This document shows, in pieces, positions 35,898 to 45,646 of a stretch of 64,000 nucleotides of DNA (the first letter of the stretch is position 1; each line of letters opens with the position of its first letter). The DNA is from Aliiroseovarius sp. M344 (GTDB lineage Bacteria > Pseudomonadota > Alphaproteobacteria > Rhodobacterales > Rhodobacteraceae), in NCBI RefSeq assembly GCF_025140835.1, contig NZ_CP081153.1, forward strand, positions 310,001 to 374,000, in the 5' to 3' direction. The position numbers were made by a program, and so were the translations under genes. The notes under the pieces are model-generated. The model saw only the letters and a program-made list of their open reading frames with translations. It did not search any database and was not told the origin of the DNA.

Positions 35898-36703
35898 TAG
35901 GCGTCCCGTTCCATGATCCACTCGACCTCAGGTGCCGGGACGAAGCGCCATTTGCGTTTTGGCCCGGCCATCACATTTAGGTAGTACATTTCAAACCCGT
36001 AGGGGGCGCCGCAGGGGTGGTGGCCACGGGGGACCAGTACCACGTCGCCGTCGCTGACGGCCATTGTCTCGTCCAGTTGCCCATCGTCCGTGTAGACCCG
36101 CTGGATGCCGAAACCATCGGCAGGATTCAGGCGGTGGTAATAGGTTTCTTCCAGATAGGTGATGCGCGGAAAATCGTCTTCGTCGTGGCGGTGGCTGGGG
36201 TAGGATGACCAGTGGCCTGCTGGCGTGAAGACCTCTGTGACCAACAGGCTGTCACAATAGTCTTCGTTTTCCATCGCAATGTTGTTGATGTGGCGGGTGT
36301 TGGTGCCCTTGCCCCGCTCGGTCAGGCTGATGCCATCGGGCCCGATGCGCCGCGCCTCGTGGCCGCCCATGCCGGGGGCAGAGCAGACAGCAATGACGCA
36401 ATCTGTTTCCGCGACGGCATCCCATTCGGTTCCGTTGGGCAGGTAAAGGCAATGTGGCGGGGTTTTCTCGAATACATTCATCCGCTCGCCCAGAACGCCC
36501 CAGTCTTGACCTGCACCGGTGATCTTGGCCTTGCCTTCGACCATCACAAGAATGACCTCGCGCTCGCCAGTCGCCTCGGCTGCCTTATCGCCCGCCTTCA
36601 GGTGATAGAGCGAAAAACCAACGTAGCGCCAGCCCGCGCTTTCCGGTGTGATCTGGTGCACCTTACCACGGGTGCCGAACGGTTTTTTCAGAAGATCAGG
36701 CAT
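35897..36703 (-). CDS. iolB: 5-deoxy-glucuronate isomerase IolB
   Basis: This enzyme converts 5-deoxy-D-glucuronate to 2-deoxy-5-keto-D-gluconate. The 268-residue double-cupin has the metal-binding YPSHRHDEDDFPR and, in the second half, VLVPRGHHPCGAPYGFEMYYLNVM, the IolB signature. It sits downstream of the dioxygenase gene by 10 bases and is coupled to the SDR. Confidence 0.96.
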   Translation of the reverse strand: MPDLLKKPFGTRGKVHQITPESAGWRYVGFSLYHLKAGDKAAEATGEREVILVMVEGKAKITGAGQDWGVLGERMNVFEKTPPHCLYLPNGTEWDAVAETDCVIAVCSAPGMGGHEARRIGPDGISLTERGKGTNTRHINNIAMENEDYCDSLLVTEVFTPAGHWSSYPSHRHDEDDFPRITYLEETYYHRLNPADGFGIQRVYTDDGQLDETMAVSDGDVVLVPRGHHPCGAPYGFEMYYLNVMAGPKRKWRFVPAPEVEWIMERDA

Positions 36704-36713
36704 ATTGGGTCCT

Positions 36714-37841
36714 TTAGGTTTTGTGGCGGTTGGTCAACGCATCAAGTGCATCGTGCAGGGCCGCGTCCTCCCAGCCTTCGGCGTGGGCGCGGCGCAGGAT
36801 ATCCGCTTGGGTTTCGGGTGCATTGCCGCCAATGGGCGGATCGGTATCGAGGTTCGTTGGAAAGGCATAGCCTTCGGCGGTTGAGGCGATCACGTTCCGC
36901 GCTTGGGTCTTTGGCAATGCCTTCAACGCGGGGTAGACGGTACGGCACATAGCGTCACGGTTGATCGCCTCCATAGCGCGCCCGAAGGGCGAGGAGACCT
37001 GCAGCAGGTTCGCCATCCGATCAGTGTCGGCGCTGCGGTTCTCACCTGCGGCATGAAACAGCGCGGGGTTGAAGAATACCGCATCCCCCTTTTCGAGGGG
37101 CAGCTGGATATAGTGGTCCTCAAAGAACGCGCTGTGGCCCGTTTGATGAAACGCGATATAGCCCGGCGCGTAGCGTTGCGAAAACGGCAAAAGCTTTGTC
37201 GGCCCGCTTTCAACGGGCATGTCGCAATGGGCAACCGCCCCTTGCAGGGTTAGCGTCGCGGTCAGATCATGGACATGCACGGGATAGCTGGCGGCGGTCT
37301 CAGCTGTCTGGAAGCCAAGGTGATAGTCCCGATGCGCACGTTGCGCCTTGCCACCGGGGCGGACCTGATTAACTTGCGCGGTCATCTGGTAATGAGGCCC
37401 GAGCCACGCGGTCGATGCCGCCGCGATGGCCGCGTTCGCGTAATAGGCAGCAAAGCCTTCGGGATCGCGCGCGCAGTGCTTTTGCAGCGCGTTCCAGATC
37501 CGGTCATTCGCACCTGAGGCTGCGAAATGATCACCCTTGCCAGCGCCCTGCGTGCGCTCGTCTTCGATAATCCGCTGAAACACCTGTGTCGCGCGATCCA
37601 CGGGGGTAGTGTCCGCATAGGTCCGCTTGAGGCAGATCACCCCTGCGCCGCTGCGCAGGACCCGCGCCCATTCGGCCAACAGATCGGGATCGGTTAGATC
37701 AAGCGACGGGATATCATAGACCGGCACATTCTTTTGAATATCCGCGGCAAGCGGTACATCCGCGGGGGCCAGATTCTGTTGGATCAGGGCCTCAAGCGTA
37801 TGAACGTCACCGCTGTCGATCAGATAATAGCCCGTGTCCAT
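36714..37841 (-). CDS. Phytanoyl-CoA dioxygenase (PhyH)-family Fe(II)/2-oxoglutarate oxygenase
   Basis: The 375-residue protein has the double-stranded beta-helix metal site: HRDYH gives the first His/Asp pair, FHAAGENR gives the distal His with the 2-oxoglutarate-binding Arg region, and PVESGPTKLLPFSQ is a typical PhyH segment. It lies inside the iol operon between iolE and iolB, which is not a classical position for an oxygenase. Hydroxylation or oxidative demethylation of an inositol derivative such as an O-methyl inositol is my inference. Confidence 0.82.
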   Translation of the reverse strand: MDTGYYLIDSGDVHTLEALIQQNLAPADVPLAADIQKNVPVYDIPSLDLTDPDLLAEWARVLRSGAGVICLKRTYADTTPVDRATQVFQRIIEDERTQGAGKGDHFAASGANDRIWNALQKHCARDPEGFAAYYANAAIAAASTAWLGPHYQMTAQVNQVRPGGKAQRAHRDYHLGFQTAETAASYPVHVHDLTATLTLQGAVAHCDMPVESGPTKLLPFSQRYAPGYIAFHQTGHSAFFEDHYIQLPLEKGDAVFFNPALFHAAGENRSADTDRMANLLQVSSPFGRAMEAINRDAMCRTVYPALKALPKTQARNVIASTAEGYAFPTNLDTDPPIGGNAPETQADILRRAHAEGWEDAALHDALDALTNRHKT

Positions 37842-37855
37842 AGGATAGAGCCCCT

Positions 37856-38761
37856 CTATCCCGCTATTGTCAGGCCGGAGCGGCCGCAGATTTCGGTGAT
37901 GTGGTCAAAGCCGATTTTGGAATACTCATAGGGCGCGGCCTTGGCGGGGTCTTGCTCTGCCTCGACCACGATCCATCCTTTGTAATCCATCGCCTTGAGC
38001 TTGTCCGTGATGGCCTGAAAGTCGATGCAGCCTTCCGGATCGCCGGGTACCGAGTAGACCCCGGCGGCAACCCCGTCGAGAAAGCTTTTGTCCTCGGCGC
38101 GCACCCAATCCAGCACCGGCTGGCGCACGTCCTTGAAGTGGACGTGAAGCACGCGGTGGCCCCATTTATCCAATACGGCCACCGGATCAGCACCCGCAAA
38201 ATGCAAATGTCCTGTGTCGTACAAAAGCGTCAGATCATCGGTAGAGCCTTCCATCAGCCAGTCGATATCCTCGGCGTCCTGCACCATCGCACCCATGTGG
38301 TGGTGATAGCTGAGGCCGGTGCCGATATCGCGGGCCCATTTGGCGACCTCTGACAGTTTCGCACCATAGGCCATAACCTCGTCGCGGGTCAGCTTGGGGC
38401 GTTGGCTGACAGGCTGGCCGATATTGCCCTGAATGGTGTTGGAACACTCCGCATAGACGATGCAGGGCGCGTTCAGGGCTGCGAACTGTTCGACCTGCTG
38501 GCGAATGGCTTCTTTCTCGGTCGCAATGTCATTGACCATCAGGTTGCCCGAACACCAGCCACCGCAGAGCGACACGCCATAGCGGTCCAGATAGGCCCGC
38601 AGGCCCTCGGTGTCGCCGGGCATCCGGCGGCCACGTTCGACGCCGGTATAGCCGATGCGCCCCGCATCCTCCATCGCGCCTTCGGTGGTGTAGTCTTTCG
38701 TCAGCTCTGGCAGATCGTCGTTCTGCCACGCGATCAGGGAAATGCCGATTTTAACAGCCAT
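37856..38761 (-). CDS. iolE: Inosose dehydratase IolE
   Basis: This enzyme dehydrates 2-keto-myo-inositol to a diketone. The protein has 301 residues from ATG 38761, which shares one base with the iolD stop (TGATG). It is a TIM-barrel xylose-isomerase-like protein with YTGVERGRRMPGD, LLYDTGHLHFAGAD, HVHFKDVR and VVEAEQDPAKAAP, the metal-binding set typical of IolE. The frame extends upstream to 38860 but that part overlaps iolD and is unlikely to be translated. Confidence 0.96.
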   Translation of the reverse strand: MAVKIGISLIAWQNDDLPELTKDYTTEGAMEDAGRIGYTGVERGRRMPGDTEGLRAYLDRYGVSLCGGWCSGNLMVNDIATEKEAIRQQVEQFAALNAPCIVYAECSNTIQGNIGQPVSQRPKLTRDEVMAYGAKLSEVAKWARDIGTGLSYHHHMGAMVQDAEDIDWLMEGSTDDLTLLYDTGHLHFAGADPVAVLDKWGHRVLHVHFKDVRQPVLDWVRAEDKSFLDGVAAGVYSVPGDPEGCIDFQAITDKLKAMDYKGWIVVEAEQDPAKAAPYEYSKIGFDHITEICGRSGLTIAG

Positions 38762-40590
38762 CAGTCCGCCCTTTGTGTTTTCTTGTTGGTTTCGTACTGG
38801 GCGCGCGCGGCGTTTACTTCGGCACGCTCGCTGACTTCCGGGACACCCACGTCCCACCACGTGCCGCCCGGCTCGGTGCTGGGATAGGGGTCTGTGTCGA
38901 TCACGATCACGTAAGGGCCCTTGGCCTGCGCCCGCTTCGCCAGTGCCTCTTCCAGCTCGGCAATCGAGCTGACTTTGACGCTGACAGCGCCCATGGCTTC
39001 GGCGTGTTTGGCAAAGTCGATGTTGGAGTTCTCACCGCCGATCGAGTGATCCAGCAGGTTGTTGAACTCCGCGCTGCCTGTGCCCATTTGCAGCCGGTTG
39101 ATGCAGCCATAGCCACGGTTGTCGGTCACGACCACAGTGAAGGGAATGCCCATCATTGCCGCCGTCGCCATTTCCGAATTGGCCATCATATAGGTGCCGT
39201 CGCCGGTAAAGCAGATCACGTCCCGCTCTGGCTGGGCCATCTTGATGCCCATGGCGCCGGCGATCTCGTAGCCCATGCAGCTAAAGCCGTATTCCATGTG
39301 ATAACCGCCCGGCTTGCTGGCTTTCCACAGCTTGTGCAGCTCGCCCGGCATGGTGCCAGCCGCACACATCACAACGGTTTCTTCGGTAGATGCCCGTTGC
39401 ACCGCGCCGATCACCTGCATATCCGTGGCAAGAGCATTGCCCTCGGGTGCATCGGTCAGCGGATCAACCTTGCCGAACCAATCGGGCTTCAACCCGTCGA
39501 TTTTGCCCGGCGACGTGTAGCCGTTCAGCGCCTCGCCCAATTCGCCCAACCCGACCAAAGCGTCAGAGTTGAGCGGCACAGCCCCGTGTTTCATCGCATC
39601 ATAGGCCGCCACGTTAAGCGAGATCAGCTTGCGTTCGGGGTTGGCAAACAACCCCCAGGATCCGGTCGTGAAGTCCTGAAAACGGGTGCCAACGCCGATC
39701 ACAACATCGGCTTCGGCGCAGACGATGTTCGCAGGCTCGCCGCCTGTCACGCCAATCGGGCCGAGGTTCAGCGGGTGGTCCCACGGCAGCACGGATTTGC
39801 CCGCCTGCGTTTCCGTCACCGGAATGTTATGCGCCTCAGCGAAAGACGCCAAAGCCTCGGTCGCCTGCGCATAAAGAACGCCGCCGCCCGCCACGATCAC
39901 AGGGCGCGTCGCGGTGCGGATCAGTTTAGCGGCATCCGCCAGTTCAACCTCATCAGGGCGCATACGGCGCTGGCGCCAGATTTTGGGCTCAAAGAAGCTC
40001 TCGGGGTAGTCATAGGCCTCGGCCTGAACGTCCTGACAGAAAGACAGGCACACAGGGCCGCATTCTGCCGGGTCGGTCATGATGCGGAAGGCGCGTGGCA
40101 GGGCTGTCAGCAATTGTTCGGGGCGCGTGATGCGGTCGAAATAGCGGGTCACCGGCTTGAAGGAGTCGTTCACCGTCACGGTGCCATCGCCCCAATCCTC
40201 GACCTGTTGCAGCACTGGGTCGGGACCACGGTTCGCAAAGACATCCCCGGGGATCAGCAGCACAGGCAGGCGGTTCACATGGGCGAGCGCCGCCGCTGTT
40301 ACCATATTGGCCGCACCTGGCCCGATAGAGGAGCTCACCGCCATCGCCTTGCGCCGGCCCAACTGCTTGGAATAGGCGATAGCAGCATGGGCCATCGTCT
40401 GCTCATTATGGCCACGCCATGTGGGGAAGTCGTCCTTGGCGCCATGCAGCGCCTCGCCGATCCCCGCGACGTTACCATGACCAAAGATCGCCCAGCAGCC
40501 TTCGATAAAGCGCTCGCCGTCGTCGTTCTGTTGCGCCGCGATATAACGCACCATCGCCTGAGCGGCGGTCAGTCGGATTGTTTTGTCCAT
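38761..40590 (-). CDS. iolD: 3D-(3,5/4)-trihydroxycyclohexane-1,2-dione hydrolase IolD
   Basis: This ThDP-dependent enzyme opens the inositol ring, giving 5-deoxy-glucuronate. The 609-residue protein has the N-terminal pyrimidine-binding domain with IEGCWAIFGHGNVAGIG, a middle domain, and the C-terminal pyrophosphate-binding domain with GDGTYMMANSEMATA, the GDG...N thiamine-diphosphate motif. It overlaps iolE by one base and follows iolC by four. Confidence 0.96.
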   Translation of the reverse strand: MDKTIRLTAAQAMVRYIAAQQNDDGERFIEGCWAIFGHGNVAGIGEALHGAKDDFPTWRGHNEQTMAHAAIAYSKQLGRRKAMAVSSSIGPGAANMVTAAALAHVNRLPVLLIPGDVFANRGPDPVLQQVEDWGDGTVTVNDSFKPVTRYFDRITRPEQLLTALPRAFRIMTDPAECGPVCLSFCQDVQAEAYDYPESFFEPKIWRQRRMRPDEVELADAAKLIRTATRPVIVAGGGVLYAQATEALASFAEAHNIPVTETQAGKSVLPWDHPLNLGPIGVTGGEPANIVCAEADVVIGVGTRFQDFTTGSWGLFANPERKLISLNVAAYDAMKHGAVPLNSDALVGLGELGEALNGYTSPGKIDGLKPDWFGKVDPLTDAPEGNALATDMQVIGAVQRASTEETVVMCAAGTMPGELHKLWKASKPGGYHMEYGFSCMGYEIAGAMGIKMAQPERDVICFTGDGTYMMANSEMATAAMMGIPFTVVVTDNRGYGCINRLQMGTGSAEFNNLLDHSIGGENSNIDFAKHAEAMGAVSVKVSSIAELEEALAKRAQAKGPYVIVIDTDPYPSTEPGGTWWDVGVPEVSERAEVNAARAQYETNKKTQRAD

Positions 40591-40594
40591 CGGG

Positions 40595-42505
40595 TCACTC
40601 CACGTTCAGGCGGGCCTCTGCCCGCGCATTGTCCCAAATATTACACAGCGCCGTATAGCGTTCGGCCATCTGCGACACCGCCGCATCATCGGCCATATCG
40701 CCCTTCAGCCAAGCCCGCGCGGCATCGCCAAAGATTGTCCGACCGACGGCAAAGCCTTTGACCAGCGGCTGTTTGGCCGCCAGCGCGAAACTTGCCGCCA
40801 GCTCTGCCTCGGGCGCATCAAGGCCAAGAACCACGATACCACGGGTGCGCGGATCGTTGCGCTCGATCGCGTTGACAGCATTTTGCCACGCCGCGTCCGT
40901 TTTGAACGGCTCCAGCTTCCACCAATCGGGGTAAACGCCCGCGTCATAGAATTGCTGGATCAGCGTGGCAGATGTTTCATCATCCACGGGGCCAACCTTG
41001 GATGGAATAATCTCAAGCAGGAATTCCAACCCGTTGCGCCGCGCTGCGGTGAACATACGCTTCACCCGCGTCAGGTGCTTTTGTTGCGTTTCGGCATCAT
41101 CATCGGGATGCACAAAGACCAACAGCTTAACGATATTTTCACGGGGCCATTCGCGCAGCTGGCCGAGGTCGTGGCCAAGCTCCGGTTCAAACTCAATCGG
41201 GCGAGATCCGGGCAGTTCTGTCGGGCGACCGATCCACAGGCCACTGCCACTTGCCGCGTGCAACGCGCTGCGGCCGATCCGGTTGTCACACAGGATGCCG
41301 AAACCCGGCTGCCCGTTCTGCACTTTTAGCGCGGCCTGAAGGCACAATTCTTTGAAAGCCCCGCCTTTTTCCAGCGAGTACCCGTCCATCTCTTCCAGTT
41401 GCAGACGGTGATCGAAGGCAAAGGTTTTCACCGAAGACCAATCACCGTGGCGGTTCGTGGCCCAGTGCACCTGCTCCAGCTCCACATCGTTGCGCAGGTC
41501 GGCCTGTTTCATGCCGCGTTCAAAGAAGAATTGCAGCTCGTCCCAGCTTGGATAGGCAGGCGTGCAGCCATGGCGGCTGACGGCAAAGGCCCCGCAGGCG
41601 TTGGCGTATTTCAATGTGGTTGGCCAGTCTTCGCCGTCCAGCCAGCCTTTCAGCAGGCCAGACATAAAGCCGTCGCCCGCGCCCAGCACATTAAACACCT
41701 CGATCGGGAAACCGGGGCCGGTTTGCCCGTCGTCCAAAGTATCGGGAATATCACCCTCAAAGGCCACCGCGCCATCGGCGCCGCGTTTGCACACCAAGGT
41801 CGCACCCGACACAGCACGCACAGCGCGGAGCGCTGCGATTGTGTCGGTGGTGCCGCCCGCGATGTGGAACTCTTCTTCGGTGCCAACAATAAGATCAAAG
41901 TAATGCAGCGCCGACTGCAACTTGGCCGTCACTGCTTCGCTTTCGACAAACCGGCTTTCACCGTCGCCGTGCCCCGCCACGCCCCAAAGGTTCGGGCGGT
42001 AATCAATGTCCAGCGCCGTCTGCTGGCCGTTGGCGCGGGCAATCTCTAGCGCCTTGATCGTCGCCGCCTCAACCTGTGGGTGGCTCAGGTGGGTGCCGGT
42101 GGCCACGACCGAGCGCGCGGATTTGATGAAATCCGCGTCGATATCATCAACCGTCAGCCCCATATCCGCGCATTTTTCGCGGTAGAAGATCAAAGGAAAC
42201 TGTTCTTCGTCGCGGATCCCCAAAAGCACCAGCGCGGTCAGCCGGTCAGGATCAGTCTTCACCCCGTCCGTATTGACGCCCTCGCGCGCCAACTGCTCAA
42301 CGATAAAGCGTCCCATGTGCTCGTCACCGACACCGGTAATCACCGCAGATTTCAGCCCTAGCCGCGCCGTACCGCAGGCAATGTTGGTCGGTGAGCCGCC
42401 GATATACTTATCAAACGACCCCATGTCCTCCAACCGCCCGCCAATCTGCGCACCGTAAAGATCCACTGAGGACCGACCGATTGTGATGAGATCGAGTTTT
42501 GTCAT
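40595..42505 (-). CDS. iolC: Bifunctional 5-dehydro-2-deoxygluconokinase/aldolase (IolC-DUF2090 fusion)
   Basis: The 636-residue protein starts at ATG 42505. The N-terminal half (about 1-325) is a PfkB kinase, with GGSPTNIACGTARLG near the start and GAGDGFMSGLL as the catalytic block. The C-terminal half is a DUF2090 domain, a TIM-barrel class I aldolase like IolJ. The product therefore phosphorylates 2-deoxy-5-keto-gluconate and cleaves the result. The fusion is common in proteobacteria and replaces a separate iolJ gene. It is separated from the transporter genes by a strong hairpin. Confidence 0.95.
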   Translation of the reverse strand: MTKLDLITIGRSSVDLYGAQIGGRLEDMGSFDKYIGGSPTNIACGTARLGLKSAVITGVGDEHMGRFIVEQLAREGVNTDGVKTDPDRLTALVLLGIRDEEQFPLIFYREKCADMGLTVDDIDADFIKSARSVVATGTHLSHPQVEAATIKALEIARANGQQTALDIDYRPNLWGVAGHGDGESRFVESEAVTAKLQSALHYFDLIVGTEEEFHIAGGTTDTIAALRAVRAVSGATLVCKRGADGAVAFEGDIPDTLDDGQTGPGFPIEVFNVLGAGDGFMSGLLKGWLDGEDWPTTLKYANACGAFAVSRHGCTPAYPSWDELQFFFERGMKQADLRNDVELEQVHWATNRHGDWSSVKTFAFDHRLQLEEMDGYSLEKGGAFKELCLQAALKVQNGQPGFGILCDNRIGRSALHAASGSGLWIGRPTELPGSRPIEFEPELGHDLGQLREWPRENIVKLLVFVHPDDDAETQQKHLTRVKRMFTAARRNGLEFLLEIIPSKVGPVDDETSATLIQQFYDAGVYPDWWKLEPFKTDAAWQNAVNAIERNDPRTRGIVVLGLDAPEAELAASFALAAKQPLVKGFAVGRTIFGDAARAWLKGDMADDAAVSQMAERYTALCNIWDNARAEARLNVE

Positions 42506-42530
42506 TGTCCACGCCTTAAACATCATTTTG

Positions 42531-42569
42531 AAAAAGTGGGGCTGATAAGACTTCTCTCATCAGCCCCAC
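42531..42569 (-). terminator. Intra-operon terminator-like hairpin between ABC ATPase and iolC
   Basis: GTGGGGCTGAT and ATCAGCCCCAC pair in an 11-base perfect stem around a 12-base loop, followed on the minus strand by CTTTTTC. It lies downstream of the ATPase and before iolC, so it could reduce read-through into the catabolic genes or end the transporter transcript. Confidence 0.75.
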
Positions 42570-42618
42570 TGACCACTTTTTTCTTAGGAGGAAACTGAGT
42601 GGTATTCGAGAACCGTGA

Positions 42619-43440
42619 TCAGACCGTCCCGCCGAGCGAGCCTTCCAACTGCGCGAGTTCCTGACCGCCGGCCATGAGCTCTTGCAGTTCTTCCGGACTG
42701 ATCTCGCCCCTCTTCGCAGTGCCAAGGGTCTTGCCGCGGTTGAGCACGGTGAACCTGTCGCCCACGGCCAGCGCGTGGCGCACGTTGTGGCTGATAAAGA
42801 CCACGCCGACGCCCTGTTTGCGCACCTTGTCGATGGTCGCCAGCACGTTCGAGGTCTGGCGCACACCAAGCGCCGAGGTCGGCTCATCGAGGATCAGCAC
42901 CTTCGCGCCGAAATGCACCGCACGGGCAATCGCGACGGTCTGACGTTCACCACCTGACAGAGTGCCAACCGCTTGATCAGGACCGCGAAGGTTGATGCCC
43001 ATTTTGCGCATCTCGGTCATGGTGATCTCGTTGGCCTTGTCCACATCAAAGCGTTTCGTGATGCCGCGCCCCTTTGTAGGCTCGCGCCCCATAAAGAAGT
43101 TACGCGCCACAGACATCAGCGGGATCATCGCGAGATCCTGAAACACGGTCGCAATGCCGGCCTCCATTGAATCGCGCGGCGTCGCAAAGTGAAGCGGTTT
43201 ACCCTCGAACAGGATTTCCCCATGGGTTGGTTGGTGCACGCCCGACATCGTCTTGATGAAGGTCGATTTGCCCGCGCCGTTGTCGCCCAGCAGGCAGTGG
43301 CATTCGCCGGGGCGGATATCAAAGCTGACGCCCGCCAAGGCGATGATGTTGCCGAAGTGCTTTTCGATGTCCTTCATCTGGACAATTGGCGCGACGCTGT
43401 CGTTCACGTCACCGTGGTGGAATTTGCTATCTTCGGTCAT
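42619..43440 (-). CDS. Inositol ABC transporter ATP-binding protein
   Basis: The 273-residue sugar-type ATPase has one nucleotide-binding domain only: Walker [10 protein letters not shown] (52-60), signature LSGGERQ (161-167), Walker B LILDEPTS (182-189). Its fold is like the CUT2 (RbsA/XylG) group, but those usually have two domains, so this protein probably works as a homodimer, as in the IatA-type inositol systems. It is one base from the permease gene. Confidence 0.9.
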   Translation of the reverse strand: MTEDSKFHHGDVNDSVAPIVQMKDIEKHFGNIIALAGVSFDIRPGECHCLLGDNGAGKSTFIKTMSGVHQPTHGEILFEGKPLHFATPRDSMEAGIATVFQDLAMIPLMSVARNFFMGREPTKGRGITKRFDVDKANEITMTEMRKMGINLRGPDQAVGTLSGGERQTVAIARAVHFGAKVLILDEPTSALGVRQTSNVLATIDKVRKQGVGVVFISHNVRHALAVGDRFTVLNRGKTLGTAKRGEISPEELQELMAGGQELAQLEGSLGGTV

Positions 43441-43441
43441 A

Positions 43442-44551
43442 TCAACGCTCCCCCGTTACGCGTTTGCGAATGGCATTGTTGAACAGAACAGCGATCAGAA
43501 GCATGCCGCCCAGGAACACCTGGAACCAATCCTGATCAAAGTTGGTGTAGGTTAATCCGATGACTACCATTCCGAAGATGATGGAACCGAAGAAAGCCCC
43601 GATTGCAGAGCCGTAGCCCCCGGTGAGCAGACAGCCCCCGATAACCGCCGCGATGATCGCTTCGAACTCTTTCTGGAAGCCACGACGTGCATCAGTTGAA
43701 CCCGCGTCGATCACTGTGATGATTGCGACGAGCGCAGCACAGCAGGCGGTAACCATGAACAACGAGATTTTGATCCGATTAACAGGCACACCAGAATTCG
43801 AAGCTGCGATGGAATCGCCACCGGCGGCGAAGACCCAGTTACCCGCAGGGGTCCGCAAAAGAATATATGTGGCGACCAGAGCAAGAACGACGAACCAAAG
43901 AATTTCGACAGGGATACCTGTAACCTTCGGAGTGCCATTCCTGAAAGTTTCGACCATTCCTTTCTCAGCAAGCCATGCGAACAAGCCTGGGAAGGCATCA
44001 CCGGAAAAGAACGGTGCAAGCCAGTCGTTTTCGGTCGCTTCGCGCATGCCGCGGAGTTGAGTTGACCCACCAGATGCCCATTTCAGGCCAACAAGCGACA
44101 AGCCTCGAAGAATAAATAGGAAAGCCAGAGTTACGATAAATGACGGCAACCCGGACCGGATCACGATCATGCCGTTAATCGCACCGACAAAAGCGGAAAA
44201 GATAAACGTAAGTGGTATGGCAACGATCAAGGGCAAGCCCCAGACCATGATGCAAACCCCGAAGAAAAGTCCCGCGAAAGCAACCATGGATCCGATCGAC
44301 AGATCAAATTCGCCGCCAATCATAAGCATAGCAGCGCCGATCGCCAGAATACCAAGCTGGGCCGCTGGAGTCATAAAGTTGATGATGCCCGAGGTCGTAA
44401 ACATCGCGCCATCTGCTGTTATCAAGAAGAAGATCGCGACCAGTACGACGCCCGCGATCGCGCCCAGTTCAGGCCGTTTCATCAAGCGTGATATCAGAGG
44501 CTCTTCCTTGATCCGTTCGTCACTCGTTTGATTTGGTGTTGTGTCGCTCAT
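43442..44551 (-). CDS. Inositol ABC transporter permease (CUT2/RbsC-like)
   Basis: The protein has 369 residues from ATG 44551, with GAGAGGG upstream. It has eight or so hydrophobic segments and the RbsC-type [17 protein letters not shown] loop, then [19 protein letters not shown] near the end. It is downstream of the binding-protein gene, separated by a stable hairpin, and upstream of the ATPase. It would carry myo-inositol or related polyols. Confidence 0.9.
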   Translation of the reverse strand: MSDTTPNQTSDERIKEEPLISRLMKRPELGAIAGVVLVAIFFLITADGAMFTTSGIINFMTPAAQLGILAIGAAMLMIGGEFDLSIGSMVAFAGLFFGVCIMVWGLPLIVAIPLTFIFSAFVGAINGMIVIRSGLPSFIVTLAFLFILRGLSLVGLKWASGGSTQLRGMREATENDWLAPFFSGDAFPGLFAWLAEKGMVETFRNGTPKVTGIPVEILWFVVLALVATYILLRTPAGNWVFAAGGDSIAASNSGVPVNRIKISLFMVTACCAALVAIITVIDAGSTDARRGFQKEFEAIIAAVIGGCLLTGGYGSAIGAFFGSIIFGMVVIGLTYTNFDQDWFQVFLGGMLLIAVLFNNAIRKRVTGER

Positions 44552-44575
44552 TGCGCCCTCTCCCGTTTCTGTTGA

Positions 44576-44599
44576 AAGCGGCACCGAATGGTGCCGCTT
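44576..44599 (-). other. Stem-loop between binding-protein and permease genes
   Basis: AAGCGGCACC and GGTGCCGCTT form a perfect 10-base stem around GAAT. Such hairpins after a periplasmic binding-protein gene commonly protect the upstream mRNA from 3' exonucleases, raising the binding protein above the membrane parts. That role here is inferred. Confidence 0.7.
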
Positions 44600-44620
44600 C
44601 CGTGTTCTTAATCGCGAGGT

Positions 44621-45541
44621 CTAGCGGATGCCTTGTGCGGACAGCTCAATTACCTGAGCAGCCTTGTCAGCTGTGATCAAGTTTGGACCAGAAGCAACGT
44701 CACCACCTGGCATCAGGCCAAATTTGGCCTGCAGCGCCATAACGGAAACACCCATGTAACCTTGCAGGTACTGCTGCTGGTCAAGTGCGAATGCTGCGTC
44801 GCCATCAACGATGGACTGCAAGAAGCCAGGGGACATATCGAACGTCGCAACGTTCACGTCACGGCCGGAAGCTTTAGCAGCAGCAACAGAAGGTTCGCCA
44901 GCTGTAGATGCACCAAGAGCCATCACTGTGTCGACGCTTTCGTCAGACGCCAGCGCAGCAGCAACCTTGGATTCAATCTCGGCAGGGTCGTTGGTTGTCG
45001 GCAGAACAGTCACTGTGCCGCCGAAGCCTTCCTCGAAACCGGCACAACGCTGGTCGAGAGAGATGTTGCCAACTTCCTGGTTCACACACAGAGCATTCGT
45101 GCCGCCCATTTCAGCGAGAGCTTCACCAGCGGCAACGCCGGCGTCATACTCATCTTGGCCAACGTGCATTGCTGTTCCCAGCTCTGCGCCCTGTGCGCCA
45201 CCAGCGTTGATGGTGATCACTGGGATGCCAGCGTCAATTGCGCGCTGAACAGATGGCCCAAGTGCATCGGGGTCGGGGAACGATACAATAAGGCCATCGG
45301 GCTCTTCGTTCACGGCGGCGTCGATCAGCTGCGCCATCAGAACCATGTCGAAGGTCTCTGGCGAGTTGTAGGACACATTGGCGCCCGTATCGGCAGCAGC
45401 CTGATCAACGCCAGCTTTGACGACCGACCAGAACGCATCATTTGCCTGACCGTGCACGACGACAGAAATATCCTGTGCCATTGCTGGGGCCGCGACGGCC
45501 AAAGCTGTGGCAGCAACTGCGCCTTTCATAAACATTTTCAT
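44621..45541 (-). CDS. Periplasmic inositol-binding protein (sugar ABC, RbsB-like)
   Basis: The 306-residue protein has a clear signal peptide (AAPAMAQ cleavage near residue 23) and a periplasmic binding fold I with VNEEPDGLIVSFPDPDALGP and NVATFDMSPGFLQSIVDGDAAF. It is between iolG and the permease. Inositol is the most likely ligand from the operon. Sequence alone cannot exclude other polyols. Confidence 0.9.
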   Translation of the reverse strand: MKMFMKGAVAATALAVAAPAMAQDISVVVHGQANDAFWSVVKAGVDQAAADTGANVSYNSPETFDMVLMAQLIDAAVNEEPDGLIVSFPDPDALGPSVQRAIDAGIPVITINAGGAQGAELGTAMHVGQDEYDAGVAAGEALAEMGGTNALCVNQEVGNISLDQRCAGFEEGFGGTVTVLPTTNDPAEIESKVAAALASDESVDTVMALGASTAGEPSVAAAKASGRDVNVATFDMSPGFLQSIVDGDAAFALDQQQYLQGYMGVSVMALQAKFGLMPGGDVASGPNLITADKAAQVIELSAQGIR

Positions 45542-45646
45542 TTGGGTTTCCTCCCTTTTGGTTTCCCATTGCCGGTTGAACCGACACTCCTTTCACGTGG
45601 CATTAAACCACGCATTCGCATCGCCCGGGTGGGCGGTTGCTTCGTA

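Noticed and set aside
38773-40761. A 662-codon open frame antisense to iolD
   Set aside because: It is a high-GC shadow of iolD in the opposite strand; it has no family pattern, and iolD itself is certain.
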